In this document: positions 8,397 to 15,118 of the stretch, in pieces
Layout: the number at the start of each line of letters is the position of its first letter
How positions within the stretch are numbered: position 1 is the stretch's first letter
Assembly: GCA_964486865.1 (NCBI GenBank)
Contig: CAZAOZ010000032.1
Span: forward strand, 1-35,079
Direction of reading: 5' to 3'
DNA: 35,079 nucleotides
DNA from: Ga0077527 sp964486865
Lineage (GTDB): Bacteria; Pseudomonadota; Gammaproteobacteria; Burkholderiales; SG8-41
Program-made: the position numbers and the translations under genes
The notes under the pieces: generated by a model
Database searches by the model: none
Seen by the model: the letters and a program-made list of their open reading frames with translations, nothing else
Told to the model about the DNA's origin: nothing

Positions 8397-8478
8397 TGAG
8401 GAGTGAGGAGTGATGAGTGATGAGCTGAAACCACGGGCCGTGCGCATTTCGTTCCGCATTCCGCGCTCCGCGTTCATC
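8397..8478. repeat. Two blocks of degenerate heptanucleotide tandem repeats
   Basis: In the ptsH-ptsI gap the plus strand reads TGAGGAG twice then TGATGAG twice (8397-8424). After about 20 bases comes a second block of five heptamers, GCATTTC, GTTCCGC, ATTCCGC, GCTCCGC and GTTCATC (8444-8478). The 7-base period in both blocks resembles the short tandem repeats known between genes in other bacteria. The first block ends only eight bases before the ptsI start, leaving no room for a normal ribosome binding site. Confidence 0.75.
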
Positions 8479-8485
8479 ACTGTGC

Positions 8486-8755
8486 TTACTCCTCTTCGCC
8501 GAAGCGGCCGGCAATCAGCGCCTGGATGGCCTGCATCGCCGGCGCCTCGTCCGCGCCCTCGGTTTCGATGATTATCCTTGATCCTTTGCCCGCGGCCAGC
8601 ATCATCACCCCCATGATGCTCTTGGCATTCACGCGCCGGCCATTGCGGCTGACCCAGATATTGCTGGAAAAGCCGCCGGCGACCTGCGTGAGTTTTGCGG
8701 ATGCCCGGGCGTGCAGCCCGAGCTTGTTGATGATCTCAGCTTCCTGTTGCAGCAT
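8486..8755 (-). CDS. ptsH: Phosphocarrier protein HPr
   Basis: Small cytoplasmic phosphocarrier of 89 residues that accepts phosphate from Enzyme I at His15 (KLGLHARAS) and passes it to EIIA proteins. The regulatory Ser46 region NAKSIMGVMMLAA is also present, as in proteobacterial HPr proteins that can be acted on by an HprK-type kinase; no hprK is in the window. The C-terminus is acidic. Its start overlaps the end of the EIIA gene by 20 bases, and ptsI follows after 97 bases of heptamer repeats. Size and motifs are normal. Confidence 0.96.
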   Translation of the reverse strand: MLQQEAEIINKLGLHARASAKLTQVAGGFSSNIWVSRNGRRVNAKSIMGVMMLAAGKGSRIIIETEGADEAPAMQAIQALIAGRFGEEE

Positions 8756-9158
8756 TGTGAACCGTGGTGAACACCGGGGGCACGCGCAACACGCCCTCGC
8801 AGCCGCCGCTGATGGCCTTGGTCACCATCTCCGCCAGCGATTTGTCGCGATAAGTCAGCGCGCGGACCAGCATCGGCAGATTGACGCCGGCGACCGCTTC
8901 GACTTTTCCCGGAATCACCAGTTTGGCGGCGATATTGGACGGCGAGCCGCCGTACATGTCCGTGAACACCATCACGCCGTTGCCGTCATCGAGTTCCCTG
9001 ATCAGCGTGCGCGCCTGCGGCACCAGTTGCGCCGGATCGTCCTGCGCCGTGACGCCGAGCTGGCGCAGCTGCGGCGGCCGTTTGTTGAGCATGTGGCTGG
9101 CGCAGTGGATCAGGCTTTCACCCAGCGTGCCGTGGCTGATAATCAGTATGCCGATCAT
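8736..9158 (-). CDS. Mannose-family PTS EIIA-type protein
   Basis: A 140-residue EIIA domain protein of the mannose (ManX) family. The phosphoryl-accepting His9 is in ILIISHGTLG, and VFTDMYGGSPSN and the VAGVNLPML segment are typical of this fold. In Betaproteobacteria a lone protein of this kind is encoded between gshB and ptsH and lacks partner EIIB/C/D transport subunits. The chain EI-HPr-EIIA is therefore thought to be regulatory rather than a sugar importer. The stop overlaps ptsH by 20 bases, indicating coupling. The target of the phosphorylation state cannot be read from sequence. Confidence 0.92.
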   Translation of the reverse strand: MIGILIISHGTLGESLIHCASHMLNKRPPQLRQLGVTAQDDPAQLVPQARTLIRELDDGNGVMVFTDMYGGSPSNIAAKLVIPGKVEAVAGVNLPMLVRALTYRDKSLAEMVTKAISGGCEGVLRVPPVFTTVHNAATGS

Positions 9159-9229
9159 GGACTTGAGGAGCCTTGGTTACGAAAGCGCCCTACTTTACGC
9201 CGCCTTTTCTTGCGCTGCAACATGGGCGC

Positions 9230-10180
9230 TCAAGGGCGAGTCTGTATGGAATTTTCCAATGTATTCAAGAATATGGCGGCAACATCCACGCCGCTTTGCG
9301 CGGTGATTTCCTGGAAACAGGTAGGACTGGTGACATTAACTTCCGTCAGGAAATCCCCGATGATGTCCAGCCCGACCAGCAGCAGGCCGGCCGCTGCCAG
9401 TTGCGGCCCCAGGGTTTCGGCAATCAGCCGGTCGCGCGCCGTGAGTTCCCGCGCCACCCCGGTGCCGCCGGCGGCGAGATTGCCGCGGGTTTCGCCGGCT
9501 TTGGGTATGCGCGCGAGGCAGTACGGCACCGGCTTGCCGCCGATCACCAGCACGCGCTTGTCACCGTTGCTGATGTCCGGGATATAGCGCTGCGCCATGA
9601 TCGTGCGCCGTCCGTCGCCGGTCAGCGTTTCGATGATGACGTTGAGATTGGGATCCGCGTCGCGGACGCGGAACACGGAGGCGCCGCCCATGCCGTCGAG
9701 CGGTTTGAGAATGATATCCGCGTGTTCGCGCAGAAACGCGTGCAGCAGGTCGATCCGGCGCGTGACCAGCGTGGGGGCCGTGAATTCGGCGAAGCGCGCG
9801 ATGGCCATTTTTTCGTTGTAATCGCGGATCGCCTGCGGACGGTTGAACACGCGCGCGCCGCGGCGTTCGGCGATTTCCAGCAGGTAGGTGCTGTAAACGT
9901 ATTCCATGTCGAACGGCGGATCCTTGCGCATCAGCACCGCGTCGAACTGTTCCAGCGGCGTATCGGCGGGCGCATCGAGCCGGTACCAGCGCGGCGCTTC
10001 GCCCGTCAGATGCAGCCGCGCCGCACGTCCGGTGACTGCAGCTTTATGCCAGGCGAGATCTTCCTGCTGCAGCGCGTACAGCGCGTGGCCGCGCGCCGCG
10101 GCTGCGCGCATGATGGCGTAGGTGGTGTCTTTTTCCAGCTTGAATTCGTCGAGGGGATCGACGATGAACGCGAGCTTCAT
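9230..10180 (-). CDS. gshB: Glutathione synthetase
   Basis: ATP-grasp enzyme that adds glycine to gamma-glutamylcysteine, giving glutathione in the cytoplasm. It has 316 residues, the usual size for the bacterial type. It starts MKLAFIVDPLDEFKLEKDTT and carries RKDPPFDMEY, NEKMAIARF, ILKPLDGMGG (ATP-binding loop), DGRRTIMAQ, RVLVIGGKPVPY and the closing DIIGDFLTEVNVTSPT with the metal-binding acidic residues. The start overlaps the gshA stop by four bases (ATGA), so both glutathione steps are made from one coupled operon, with the PTS genes following 71 bases downstream. Confidence 0.97.
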   Translation of the reverse strand: MKLAFIVDPLDEFKLEKDTTYAIMRAAAARGHALYALQQEDLAWHKAAVTGRAARLHLTGEAPRWYRLDAPADTPLEQFDAVLMRKDPPFDMEYVYSTYLLEIAERRGARVFNRPQAIRDYNEKMAIARFAEFTAPTLVTRRIDLLHAFLREHADIILKPLDGMGGASVFRVRDADPNLNVIIETLTGDGRRTIMAQRYIPDISNGDKRVLVIGGKPVPYCLARIPKAGETRGNLAAGGTGVARELTARDRLIAETLGPQLAAAGLLLVGLDIIGDFLTEVNVTSPTCFQEITAQSGVDVAAIFLNTLENSIQTRP

Positions 10181-11484
10181 GTTGCGGCGCGCAGCTGCGC
10201 CGGCGCGTCGGCTTCCGCTTCCATGCGCTCCACTTCCAGCGCCGCGGCGAGGAGGGCCAGCCGGGCGATGACGCCGTACGAGTAAAAGCGGTTCGGCGGA
10301 CAGCCGGGGTCGCCGGGATTGGGCGACGAGCAGGGTTCGGCAAAGGCCAGCGGCGCGAACTGCATGCCGGGCGCGTTGAGGTTCTGGTCCTTGCCGCGTT
10401 CGGTATGCACGCGGTAGAACCCGCCGACGACAAAGTGATCGATCATGTACACGACAGGCTCGGCAATGGCGTCGCCGACATTCTCGAAGGTGTACACGCC
10501 TTCCTGCACGATGACTTCCTGCACTTCAAGGCCTTCCTTGACCACCGCCATCTTGTTGCGCTGCTTGCGGTTGAGTCCCTTGACTTCGGACGGATCCTTG
10601 ACCGTCATGATGCCCATGCCGTAGGTGCCGGCATCGGCCTTGACGATGACGAACGGTTCTTCGGTGATGCCGTATTCGGCGTATTTCTTGCGGACGTCGC
10701 CGAGGATTTCCGCGACATAACCTTCCAGGCATTCTTCGCCGAGGCGCTCGCGGAAATTTATTTTTCCGCAGCGTTCGAAGTACGGATTGATGAACCAGGG
10801 GTCGATGCCGATCAGCGCGGCGAATTCGCGGGAGACGTCGTTGTATGCGGCAAAGTGTTTTGATTTGCGCCGGGTCGCCCAGCCGGCCAGCACCGGCGGC
10901 AGCACGGTCTGTTCCAGATTCTGCAGGATTGCCGGCACGCCGCCCGACAGATCATTGTTCAGCAGTACGACGCAGGGATCGAATTCGCCGACCTTCAGCC
11001 GGTTGCCGTCGCGCCGCAGCGGCTCCAGGCGCAGCGTGGCGCCGTTGGGCAGCTCGAGATCGGTTGCCGCGGTGATTTCGGGCAGCAGGCTGCCGACATG
11101 CACCTTGACGCCGGCGTGGCGCAGGATGGTGGCGAGTTTTTCGACGTTTTGCAGATAGAACTGGTTGCGCGTGTGGTTTTCCGGAACCAGCACGATGCCG
11201 CGGGCGTCCGGGCAGGCTTTTTCAATGGCGATCATCGCCGCCTGCACGCACAGCGTGTGGAAATCGGGATTGAGATTGTTGAAGCCGCCGGGAAACAGGT
11301 TGGTATCGACCGGTGCCAGCTTGAAGCCGGCGTTGCGCAGATCGACCGACGCATAAAACGGCGCCGCGTGTTCCTGCCACTGGCCGCGCAGCCAGTGCTC
11401 GATATCAACCGTGGCTTTCAGGATGCGGTGTTCGAGATCCTGCAGCGGTCCGGTCAGTGCGGTGGTAAGGCGCGGTACGGTCAT
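10177..11484 (-). CDS. gshA: Glutamate-cysteine ligase, Acidithiobacillus/betaproteobacterial type
   Basis: First enzyme of glutathione synthesis, joining glutamate and cysteine with ATP. The 435-residue protein belongs to the class described from Acidithiobacillus ferrooxidans and Betaproteobacteria, which is not similar to E. coli GshA. Recognisable stretches include APVDTNLFPGGFNNLN, VLVPENHTRNQFYLQN, LLNNDLSGG, KADAGTYGMGIMTV and the final FYSYGVIARLALLAAALEVE. It precedes gshB with a four-base overlap. A possible -10 box lies 22 bases upstream and the terminator of amtB lies just beyond, so transcription probably starts independently here. Confidence 0.95.
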   Translation of the reverse strand: MTVPRLTTALTGPLQDLEHRILKATVDIEHWLRGQWQEHAAPFYASVDLRNAGFKLAPVDTNLFPGGFNNLNPDFHTLCVQAAMIAIEKACPDARGIVLVPENHTRNQFYLQNVEKLATILRHAGVKVHVGSLLPEITAATDLELPNGATLRLEPLRRDGNRLKVGEFDPCVVLLNNDLSGGVPAILQNLEQTVLPPVLAGWATRRKSKHFAAYNDVSREFAALIGIDPWFINPYFERCGKINFRERLGEECLEGYVAEILGDVRKKYAEYGITEEPFVIVKADAGTYGMGIMTVKDPSEVKGLNRKQRNKMAVVKEGLEVQEVIVQEGVYTFENVGDAIAEPVVYMIDHFVVGGFYRVHTERGKDQNLNAPGMQFAPLAFAEPCSSPNPGDPGCPPNRFYSYGVIARLALLAAALEVERMEAEADAPAQLRAAT

Positions 11485-11505
11485 GGGTTCCCCGGGAGGA
11501 GGGCC

Positions 11506-11511
11506 ATTCTA
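11506..11511 (-). promoter_or_regulatory. Possible -10 box of the gshA operon
   Basis: On the minus strand TAGAAT lies 22 bases before the gshA ATG, in the gap after the amtB terminator, where a promoter is expected. No good -35 box with 16-18 base spacing was found, so this is a weak call based mainly on position. Confidence 0.35.
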
Positions 11512-11561
11512 CCCCATCAGGATTGGCGGATTGTCCGGGTGATCGGGGCAAAAGCCGGGGC

Positions 11562-11588
11562 AAAAAAAGCGGGCGCCGCAGCGCCCGC
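11562..11588 (-). terminator. Intrinsic terminator after amtB
   Basis: On the minus strand the perfect eight-base-pair stem GCGGGCGC / GCGCCCGC closes a TGCG loop and is followed by seven T residues. It lies 28 bases after the amtB stop and should end the torF-glnK-amtB transcript before gshA. Confidence 0.92.
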
Positions 11589-11616
11589 AAACCCAGGAGG
11601 AAATCCCGGACAACGA

Positions 11617-13101
11617 TTACATGTGGTAAGCCTTCTCGCCATGCTCGTTGATATCCAGGCCTTCGCGTTCGACTTCTTCGGTCACGCGCAGCCCGACGAT
11701 CAGGTCAACGATCTTGTAGGCGATGAAGGCGACAACCGCTGACCAGAGCACCGCGACGCCGACGGCCTGGAGCTGGATGACCAGTTGCGCGCCCATGTCG
11801 AAGTCGCCGACTTTGTTGGCGACGTAGTCATAGACGCCGGTGCCGCCCAGCGCCGGCGCCGCAAACACGCCGGTGAGGATGGAACCGAGGATGCCGCCGA
11901 CCGCATGCACGCCGAACACGTCGAGCGCGTCATCCGCACCCAGCATGCGTTTCAGGCCGTTGACACCCCACAGGCAGACGATGCCCGCCGCAAGACCGAT
12001 GATGATGGCGCCCATCGGCCCGACGAAACCGCAGGCCGGCGTGATGGCGACCAGTCCGGCGACTGAACCCGAAGCCGCGCCGAGCATCGAGGGTTTGCCT
12101 TTCAGCAACCACTCGAAAATCATCCACGACATCGTCGCGGCGGCGGTGGCGAGCAGCGTGTTCACCAGTGCCAGCGTGGCAGTGCCGGTGGCTTCGAGGT
12201 TGGAGCCGGCGTTGAAGCCGAACCAGCCCACCCACAGCAGTGCGGCGCCGATCATGGTCAGCGTCAGGCTGTGCGGCGACATTGCATCCTTGCCGAAGCC
12301 CACGCGCTTGCCGACCAGATACGCGCCCACCAGACCGGCAATGCCGGCATTGATATGCACCACCGTGCCGCCGGCGAAGTCCAGCGCGCCCTTGGCCCAC
12401 AGGAAACCCGCCGCATTGGTGACTTTTTCCAGAGAGGCCGCGTTGGTAATCGCATCCGGGCCGTCCCAGTACCAGACCATGTGCGCCATCGGCAGGTAGG
12501 AGAAGGTGAACCAGAGCACGATGAACAGCAGCACCGCGGAGAACTTCATCCGCTCGGCAAACGCGCCAACGATCAGCGCCGGAGTGATGGCGGCGAAGGT
12601 GGCCTGGAAGGCGATGAACGCGTATTCGGGAATGACCACGCCCTTGCTGAAGGTTGCGGCAACCGAATCCGCATTGACGCCGGACAGGAACAGCTTGTCG
12701 AAGCCGCCGAAGAACGCGCTGCCGCCGGTGAAGGCGACGCTGTAGCCGTAAATGGCCCACAGCACCACGCACATCGAGAAGGTGATGTACACCTGCATCA
12801 GCACCGACAGCGTGTTCTTGGCACGGACCATGCCGCCGTAGAACAGCGCCAGACCGGGAATGGTCATCAGGATGACCAGTATGGTCGCGACCATCATCCA
12901 CGCCGTGTCGCCCTTGTTGGGCGCCGGCGCCGGTGCTGCGGCGGGGGCGGCTGAGGGTGCGGCAGCGGGAGCTGCCACAGGCGCAGCAGCGGCGGGTGCC
13001 GCGGCGGCAGGCGCTCCGGCCGGCTTGTCCTGCGCGAAGACCGGCGTGCCGGCCAGACTCAGGGCGCCGAACAGGGCGAGAACTGCGAATAGTTTTCTCA
13101 T
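11617..13101 (-). CDS. amtB: Ammonium channel/transporter AmtB
   Basis: Inner-membrane ammonium channel of 494 residues. An N-terminal signal peptide (cleavage near VFAQ) is followed by a low-complexity Ala/Pro linker of about 45 residues, then eleven membrane helices. Family marks include IPGLALFYGGMVR, FSYLPMAHMVWYWDG, GGTVVHINAGIAGLVGA (first pore His), WVGWFGFNAGS and DALDVFGVHAVGGILGSIL (second pore His). The ATG at 13101 was chosen because GGAG lies six bases upstream; a TTG four codons earlier would overlap that site. It follows glnK by 12 bases, the standard glnK-amtB pair in which unmodified PII blocks the channel. Control is probably by NtrC/sigma54 from upstream of the porin gene. 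Confidence 0.96.
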   Translation of the reverse strand: MRKLFAVLALFGALSLAGTPVFAQDKPAGAPAAAAPAAAAPVAAPAAAPSAAPAAAPAPAPNKGDTAWMMVATILVILMTIPGLALFYGGMVRAKNTLSVLMQVYITFSMCVVLWAIYGYSVAFTGGSAFFGGFDKLFLSGVNADSVAATFSKGVVIPEYAFIAFQATFAAITPALIVGAFAERMKFSAVLLFIVLWFTFSYLPMAHMVWYWDGPDAITNAASLEKVTNAAGFLWAKGALDFAGGTVVHINAGIAGLVGAYLVGKRVGFGKDAMSPHSLTLTMIGAALLWVGWFGFNAGSNLEATGTATLALVNTLLATAAATMSWMIFEWLLKGKPSMLGAASGSVAGLVAITPACGFVGPMGAIIIGLAAGIVCLWGVNGLKRMLGADDALDVFGVHAVGGILGSILTGVFAAPALGGTGVYDYVANKVGDFDMGAQLVIQLQAVGVAVLWSAVVAFIAYKIVDLIVGLRVTEEVEREGLDINEHGEKAYHM

Positions 13102-13113
13102 CTTGTTCTCCAA

Positions 13114-13452
13114 TCAAAGGGCGTCCGCGCCGGTCTCGCCGGTGCGGATGCGAATCACCTGCTCAAGTTCGGAGACGAAAATCTTGCCGTCGCCGATCTT
13201 GCCGGTGTTCGCGGATTTTTCGATGGCTTCAATGACCTGTTCGAGCAGATCGGTCTTGATCGCCGCTTCGATTTTGATTTTGGGCAGGAAATCCACCACG
13301 TATTCAGCCCCGCGGTAGAGTTCGGTGTGCCCTTTTTGCCGTCCGAAGCCCTTGACCTCGGTGACGGTCACGCCGGTCACGCCGATGGCGGACAGCGCTT
13401 CCCGTACTTCGTCGAGCTTGAACGGCTTGATGATGGCCGTAACGAGTTTCAT
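13114..13452 (-). CDS. glnK: PII nitrogen regulatory protein (GlnK/GlnB family)
   Basis: A 112-residue trimeric signal protein that senses 2-oxoglutarate and ATP/ADP. The uridylylated Tyr51 is in the T-loop (ELYRGAEYVVDFLPK); the B-loop TGKIGDGKIFV and C-loop IRIRTGETG are intact. It lies 12 bases upstream of amtB, so it should be the form that docks on the AmtB channel when nitrogen is plentiful. A GGGGA about ten bases before ATG serves as ribosome binding site. An internal GC-rich hairpin separates it from the porin gene upstream. Confidence 0.96.
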   Translation of the reverse strand: MKLVTAIIKPFKLDEVREALSAIGVTGVTVTEVKGFGRQKGHTELYRGAEYVVDFLPKIKIEAAIKTDLLEQVIEAIEKSANTGKIGDGKIFVSELEQVIRIRTGETGADAL

Positions 13453-13475
13453 GTGATGTCCCCGGTTGGTTGGGA

Positions 13476-13493
13476 GCCGGCGCTGCCGCCGGC
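13476..13493. other. GC-rich hairpin between the porin gene and glnK
   Basis: GCCGGCG (13476-13482) and CGCCGGC (13487-13493) form a perfect seven-base-pair stem with a CTGC loop. There is no T-tract after it on the minus strand, so it is probably an mRNA-stabilising or processing hairpin that sets the ratio of porin to PII rather than a terminator. Confidence 0.55.
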
Positions 13494-13513
13494 CCCGGTT
13501 TCAATACAGTCAA

Positions 13514-14317
13514 TCAGAAGGTTTTCGACAGGAAGACCGTGACGGTGTCCTTGCCGGTGAACCGGTTGTCCGACGCGTTGGTGTAGAACGCTTTCTGCGT
13601 GGCGTTCATGTCGCTGCCGCTGGCAAACACGCCGACGGTGAAATCCTTCGGCAGCGCATAACTCACGCCGAGTTTCCAGTCCTTGTACGAAGCGAACGAG
13701 TCGTTCGATACGCCGGCCGCCGTGCTGCCGTCGAATTCCTGGACGCCGTAATGCGCGACCAGCGTCAGCTTGTCGGTCAGCGGGTAGTTGGCCGACAGGT
13801 CGAGGTAATAGGTATCGCGGCTGTTGGCGACGCCGAAAGTCTTGTTGCCGATGCTGTGCGAATATTTCGCGCTCAGCCATTTCCAGGTCAGCGCGCCGTA
13901 AACCTCCAGCGTGTCGGCCTTGACGGTGCCGGGGTACAGCGCGGCGTCATGGGTGCCCGGATAGTAGTACTGCAGGACACCGACGTCGTAGCCGAAGTCG
14001 CTCTTGCCGAAGGTGCCCTTGTAGCCGCCGTAAACATCCCATTCCAGGCTGCTGCTCTTGTATCCGGTGGCCGCCGGGGAATCCGTCAGCCAGCTGATGT
14101 TTGACAGCCAGGTGCCGGCATAGAAGCCGCTGGAGTGGCTGTAGTCAAAACCGCCCTGCAGAGCGGGATCCTTGTTGGTCTGGGTCAGGCCACGGAATAT
14201 GTACTGGCTGTAAATGCCGGCGTTGCCGGTCAGCGTATGCGGCGAATCTGCCGCTGACGCCAGCGCGGGTGCAACAGCCGAGGCAACGAGTCCGGCGATG
14301 ATGGTTTTTTTGAACAT
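13514..14317 (-). CDS. TorF-family putative outer-membrane porin
   Basis: A 267-residue outer-membrane beta-barrel protein. From the ATG at 14317 it has a clean signal peptide (MFKKTIIAGLVASAVAPALASA); an upstream in-frame start adds eight residues but lies inside the leader. The mature part starts with TGNAGIYSQYIFRGLTQTNKDPALQGG, the signature of the TorF (Gcw_chp) family, has alternating aromatic strands, and ends in Phe as expected for Bam-dependent insertion. Proteins of this type are often encoded just before glnK-amtB in Betaproteobacteria, so nitrogen-compound uptake across the outer membrane is a reasonable inference. A sigma54 promoter lies about 50 bases upstream. Confidence 0.85.
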   Translation of the reverse strand: MFKKTIIAGLVASAVAPALASAADSPHTLTGNAGIYSQYIFRGLTQTNKDPALQGGFDYSHSSGFYAGTWLSNISWLTDSPAATGYKSSSLEWDVYGGYKGTFGKSDFGYDVGVLQYYYPGTHDAALYPGTVKADTLEVYGALTWKWLSAKYSHSIGNKTFGVANSRDTYYLDLSANYPLTDKLTLVAHYGVQEFDGSTAAGVSNDSFASYKDWKLGVSYALPKDFTVGVFASGSDMNATQKAFYTNASDNRFTGKDTVTVFLSKTF

Positions 14318-14369
14318 GGTTTTCCCTTTCAGTGTGGTCATGGGTGCAATAGAGTTGCGCGGGTCTATC

Positions 14370-14385
14370 AGCAGGGACCGTGCCA
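14370..14385 (-). promoter_or_regulatory. Sigma54 promoter of torF-like / glnK / amtB
   Basis: Minus strand reads TGGCACGGTCCCTGCT. The -24 element TGGCACG is perfect, the -12 element CTGCT differs from TTGCT by one base, and the ten bases between GG and GC are exactly the required spacing. Transcription would begin about 40 bases before the porin ATG. Together with the sites upstream it indicates NtrC-activated, nitrogen-limited expression. Confidence 0.88.
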
Positions 14386-14449
14386 GATTAAATAAACGTT
14401 ATTATTCAACATGCTACGGAATAATATCGGTAGGCCATGAAAATGGGGC

Positions 14450-14496
14450 GCACCGCAGCAGTGCGTGTTCCGGGTGCCATGCACCAGGTACTGGCA
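14450..14496. promoter_or_regulatory. Two NtrC-like enhancer sites
   Basis: The first site (14450-14464) is a perfect GCAC-N7-GTGC palindrome as in E. coli NtrC sites. A second, weaker one (GCAC-N7-TGGC, 14481-14495) lies 31 bases further, about three helical turns, so both would face the same side. They lie about 70-105 bases upstream of the -24 box, a normal enhancer distance. They also lie upstream of the divergent ubiK gene, which has no sigma54 box. Confidence 0.65.
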
Positions 14497-14565
14497 TGCC
14501 GGCTCCGTGTGGAGATATTCGGCTGAAATACCCGGTGTTGTTACACTCGCTGCAGTGGAGGCGTC

Positions 14566-14835
14566 ATGGATCAAAAACTGCTGGATGAAATCAACGACCG
14601 GGTGCGCGCCGTGCTGGCGCAAGGCCCGGCGGCCGATCTGGAAAAAAACCTGCGCGCCATGCTTGCCGGGGTGTTTGCCCGCCTGGATCTGGTGACCCGC
14701 GAAGAATTCGATATTCAGCGCGAAGTGCTGGTGCGAACCCGCGCCAAACTGGTCGAACTCGAGAAAAAAGTGGCGGACATGGAATCATCCCCCCCAAGGG
14801 GACTTCCTTCGGGGCGCGCGGCGGCACGGCGCTAG
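14566..14835 (+). CDS. ubiK: UbiK-family ubiquinone biosynthesis accessory factor
   Basis: An 89-residue protein of the UbiK/YqiC (membrane fusogenic) family. It starts MDQKLLDEINDRVRAVL, has an amphipathic helix, and has a C-terminal coiled coil (EFDIQREVLVRTRAKLVELEKKV) that mediates trimer formation in relatives. In E. coli UbiK helps the ubiquinone-synthesis complex by binding UbiJ and lipids. GGAGG stands seven bases before the ATG. The tail SSPPRGLPSGRAAARR is rich in Pro, Arg and Ser and is not part of the conserved domain. The gene is divergent from the porin gene and precedes comM. Confidence 0.88.
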   Translation: MDQKLLDEINDRVRAVLAQGPAADLEKNLRAMLAGVFARLDLVTREEFDIQREVLVRTRAKLVELEKKVADMESSPPRGLPSGRAAARR

Positions 14836-14924
14836 CCGACCGGCCCGTTTCCCGTCAGCAGCCTGTCGTGGCGGCGGTGGCCGTCGTCAGCCGCAGGCTG
14901 ACCACAGCCGTTATGTTGTTTTCC

Positions 14925-15082
14925 CGTGACTATTCAGCGTGGACGAAAAGTCAAAACCCTCCCTCACCCGGCGCTACGCGCCACCCTCTCCCGAAGGGCG
15001 AGGGTTTACTCCCCTCTCCCTCCGGGAGAGGGGGCAGGGGTGAGGGAAGATGTGGACGTTTCGTCCACGCTGAATAGTCACG
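14925..15082. repeat. 158-bp palindromic intergenic element with perfect 24-bp ends
   Basis: The arms 14925-14948 and 15059-15082 are exact complements (core GTGACTATTCAGCGTGGACG). Nested inside are further complementary pieces, TCCCTCACCC (14960-14969) with GGGTGAGGGA (15038-15047), and CCCTCTCCC with GGGAGAGGG. It fills most of the 283-base gap between ubiK and comM; no gene is seen in the gap. The nested CCCTCACCC/GGGTGAGGG part resembles elements common between genes in many Proteobacteria. It looks like a composite non-autonomous mobile element; no clear target duplication was found. Confidence 0.85.
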
Positions 15083-15118
15083 TTTTCCCCTTCTTTTTTC
15101 TGGATGCGCTGAAACCCC

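Noticed and set aside
8397..8478. CRISPR-like repeats
   Set aside because: The units are 7 bases in direct tandem without spacers, and no cas genes are nearby.
9159..9229. Separate small gene between EIIA and gshB
   Set aside because: The 71 bases hold no start with a ribosome site and no usable frame; it is an ordinary operon gap.
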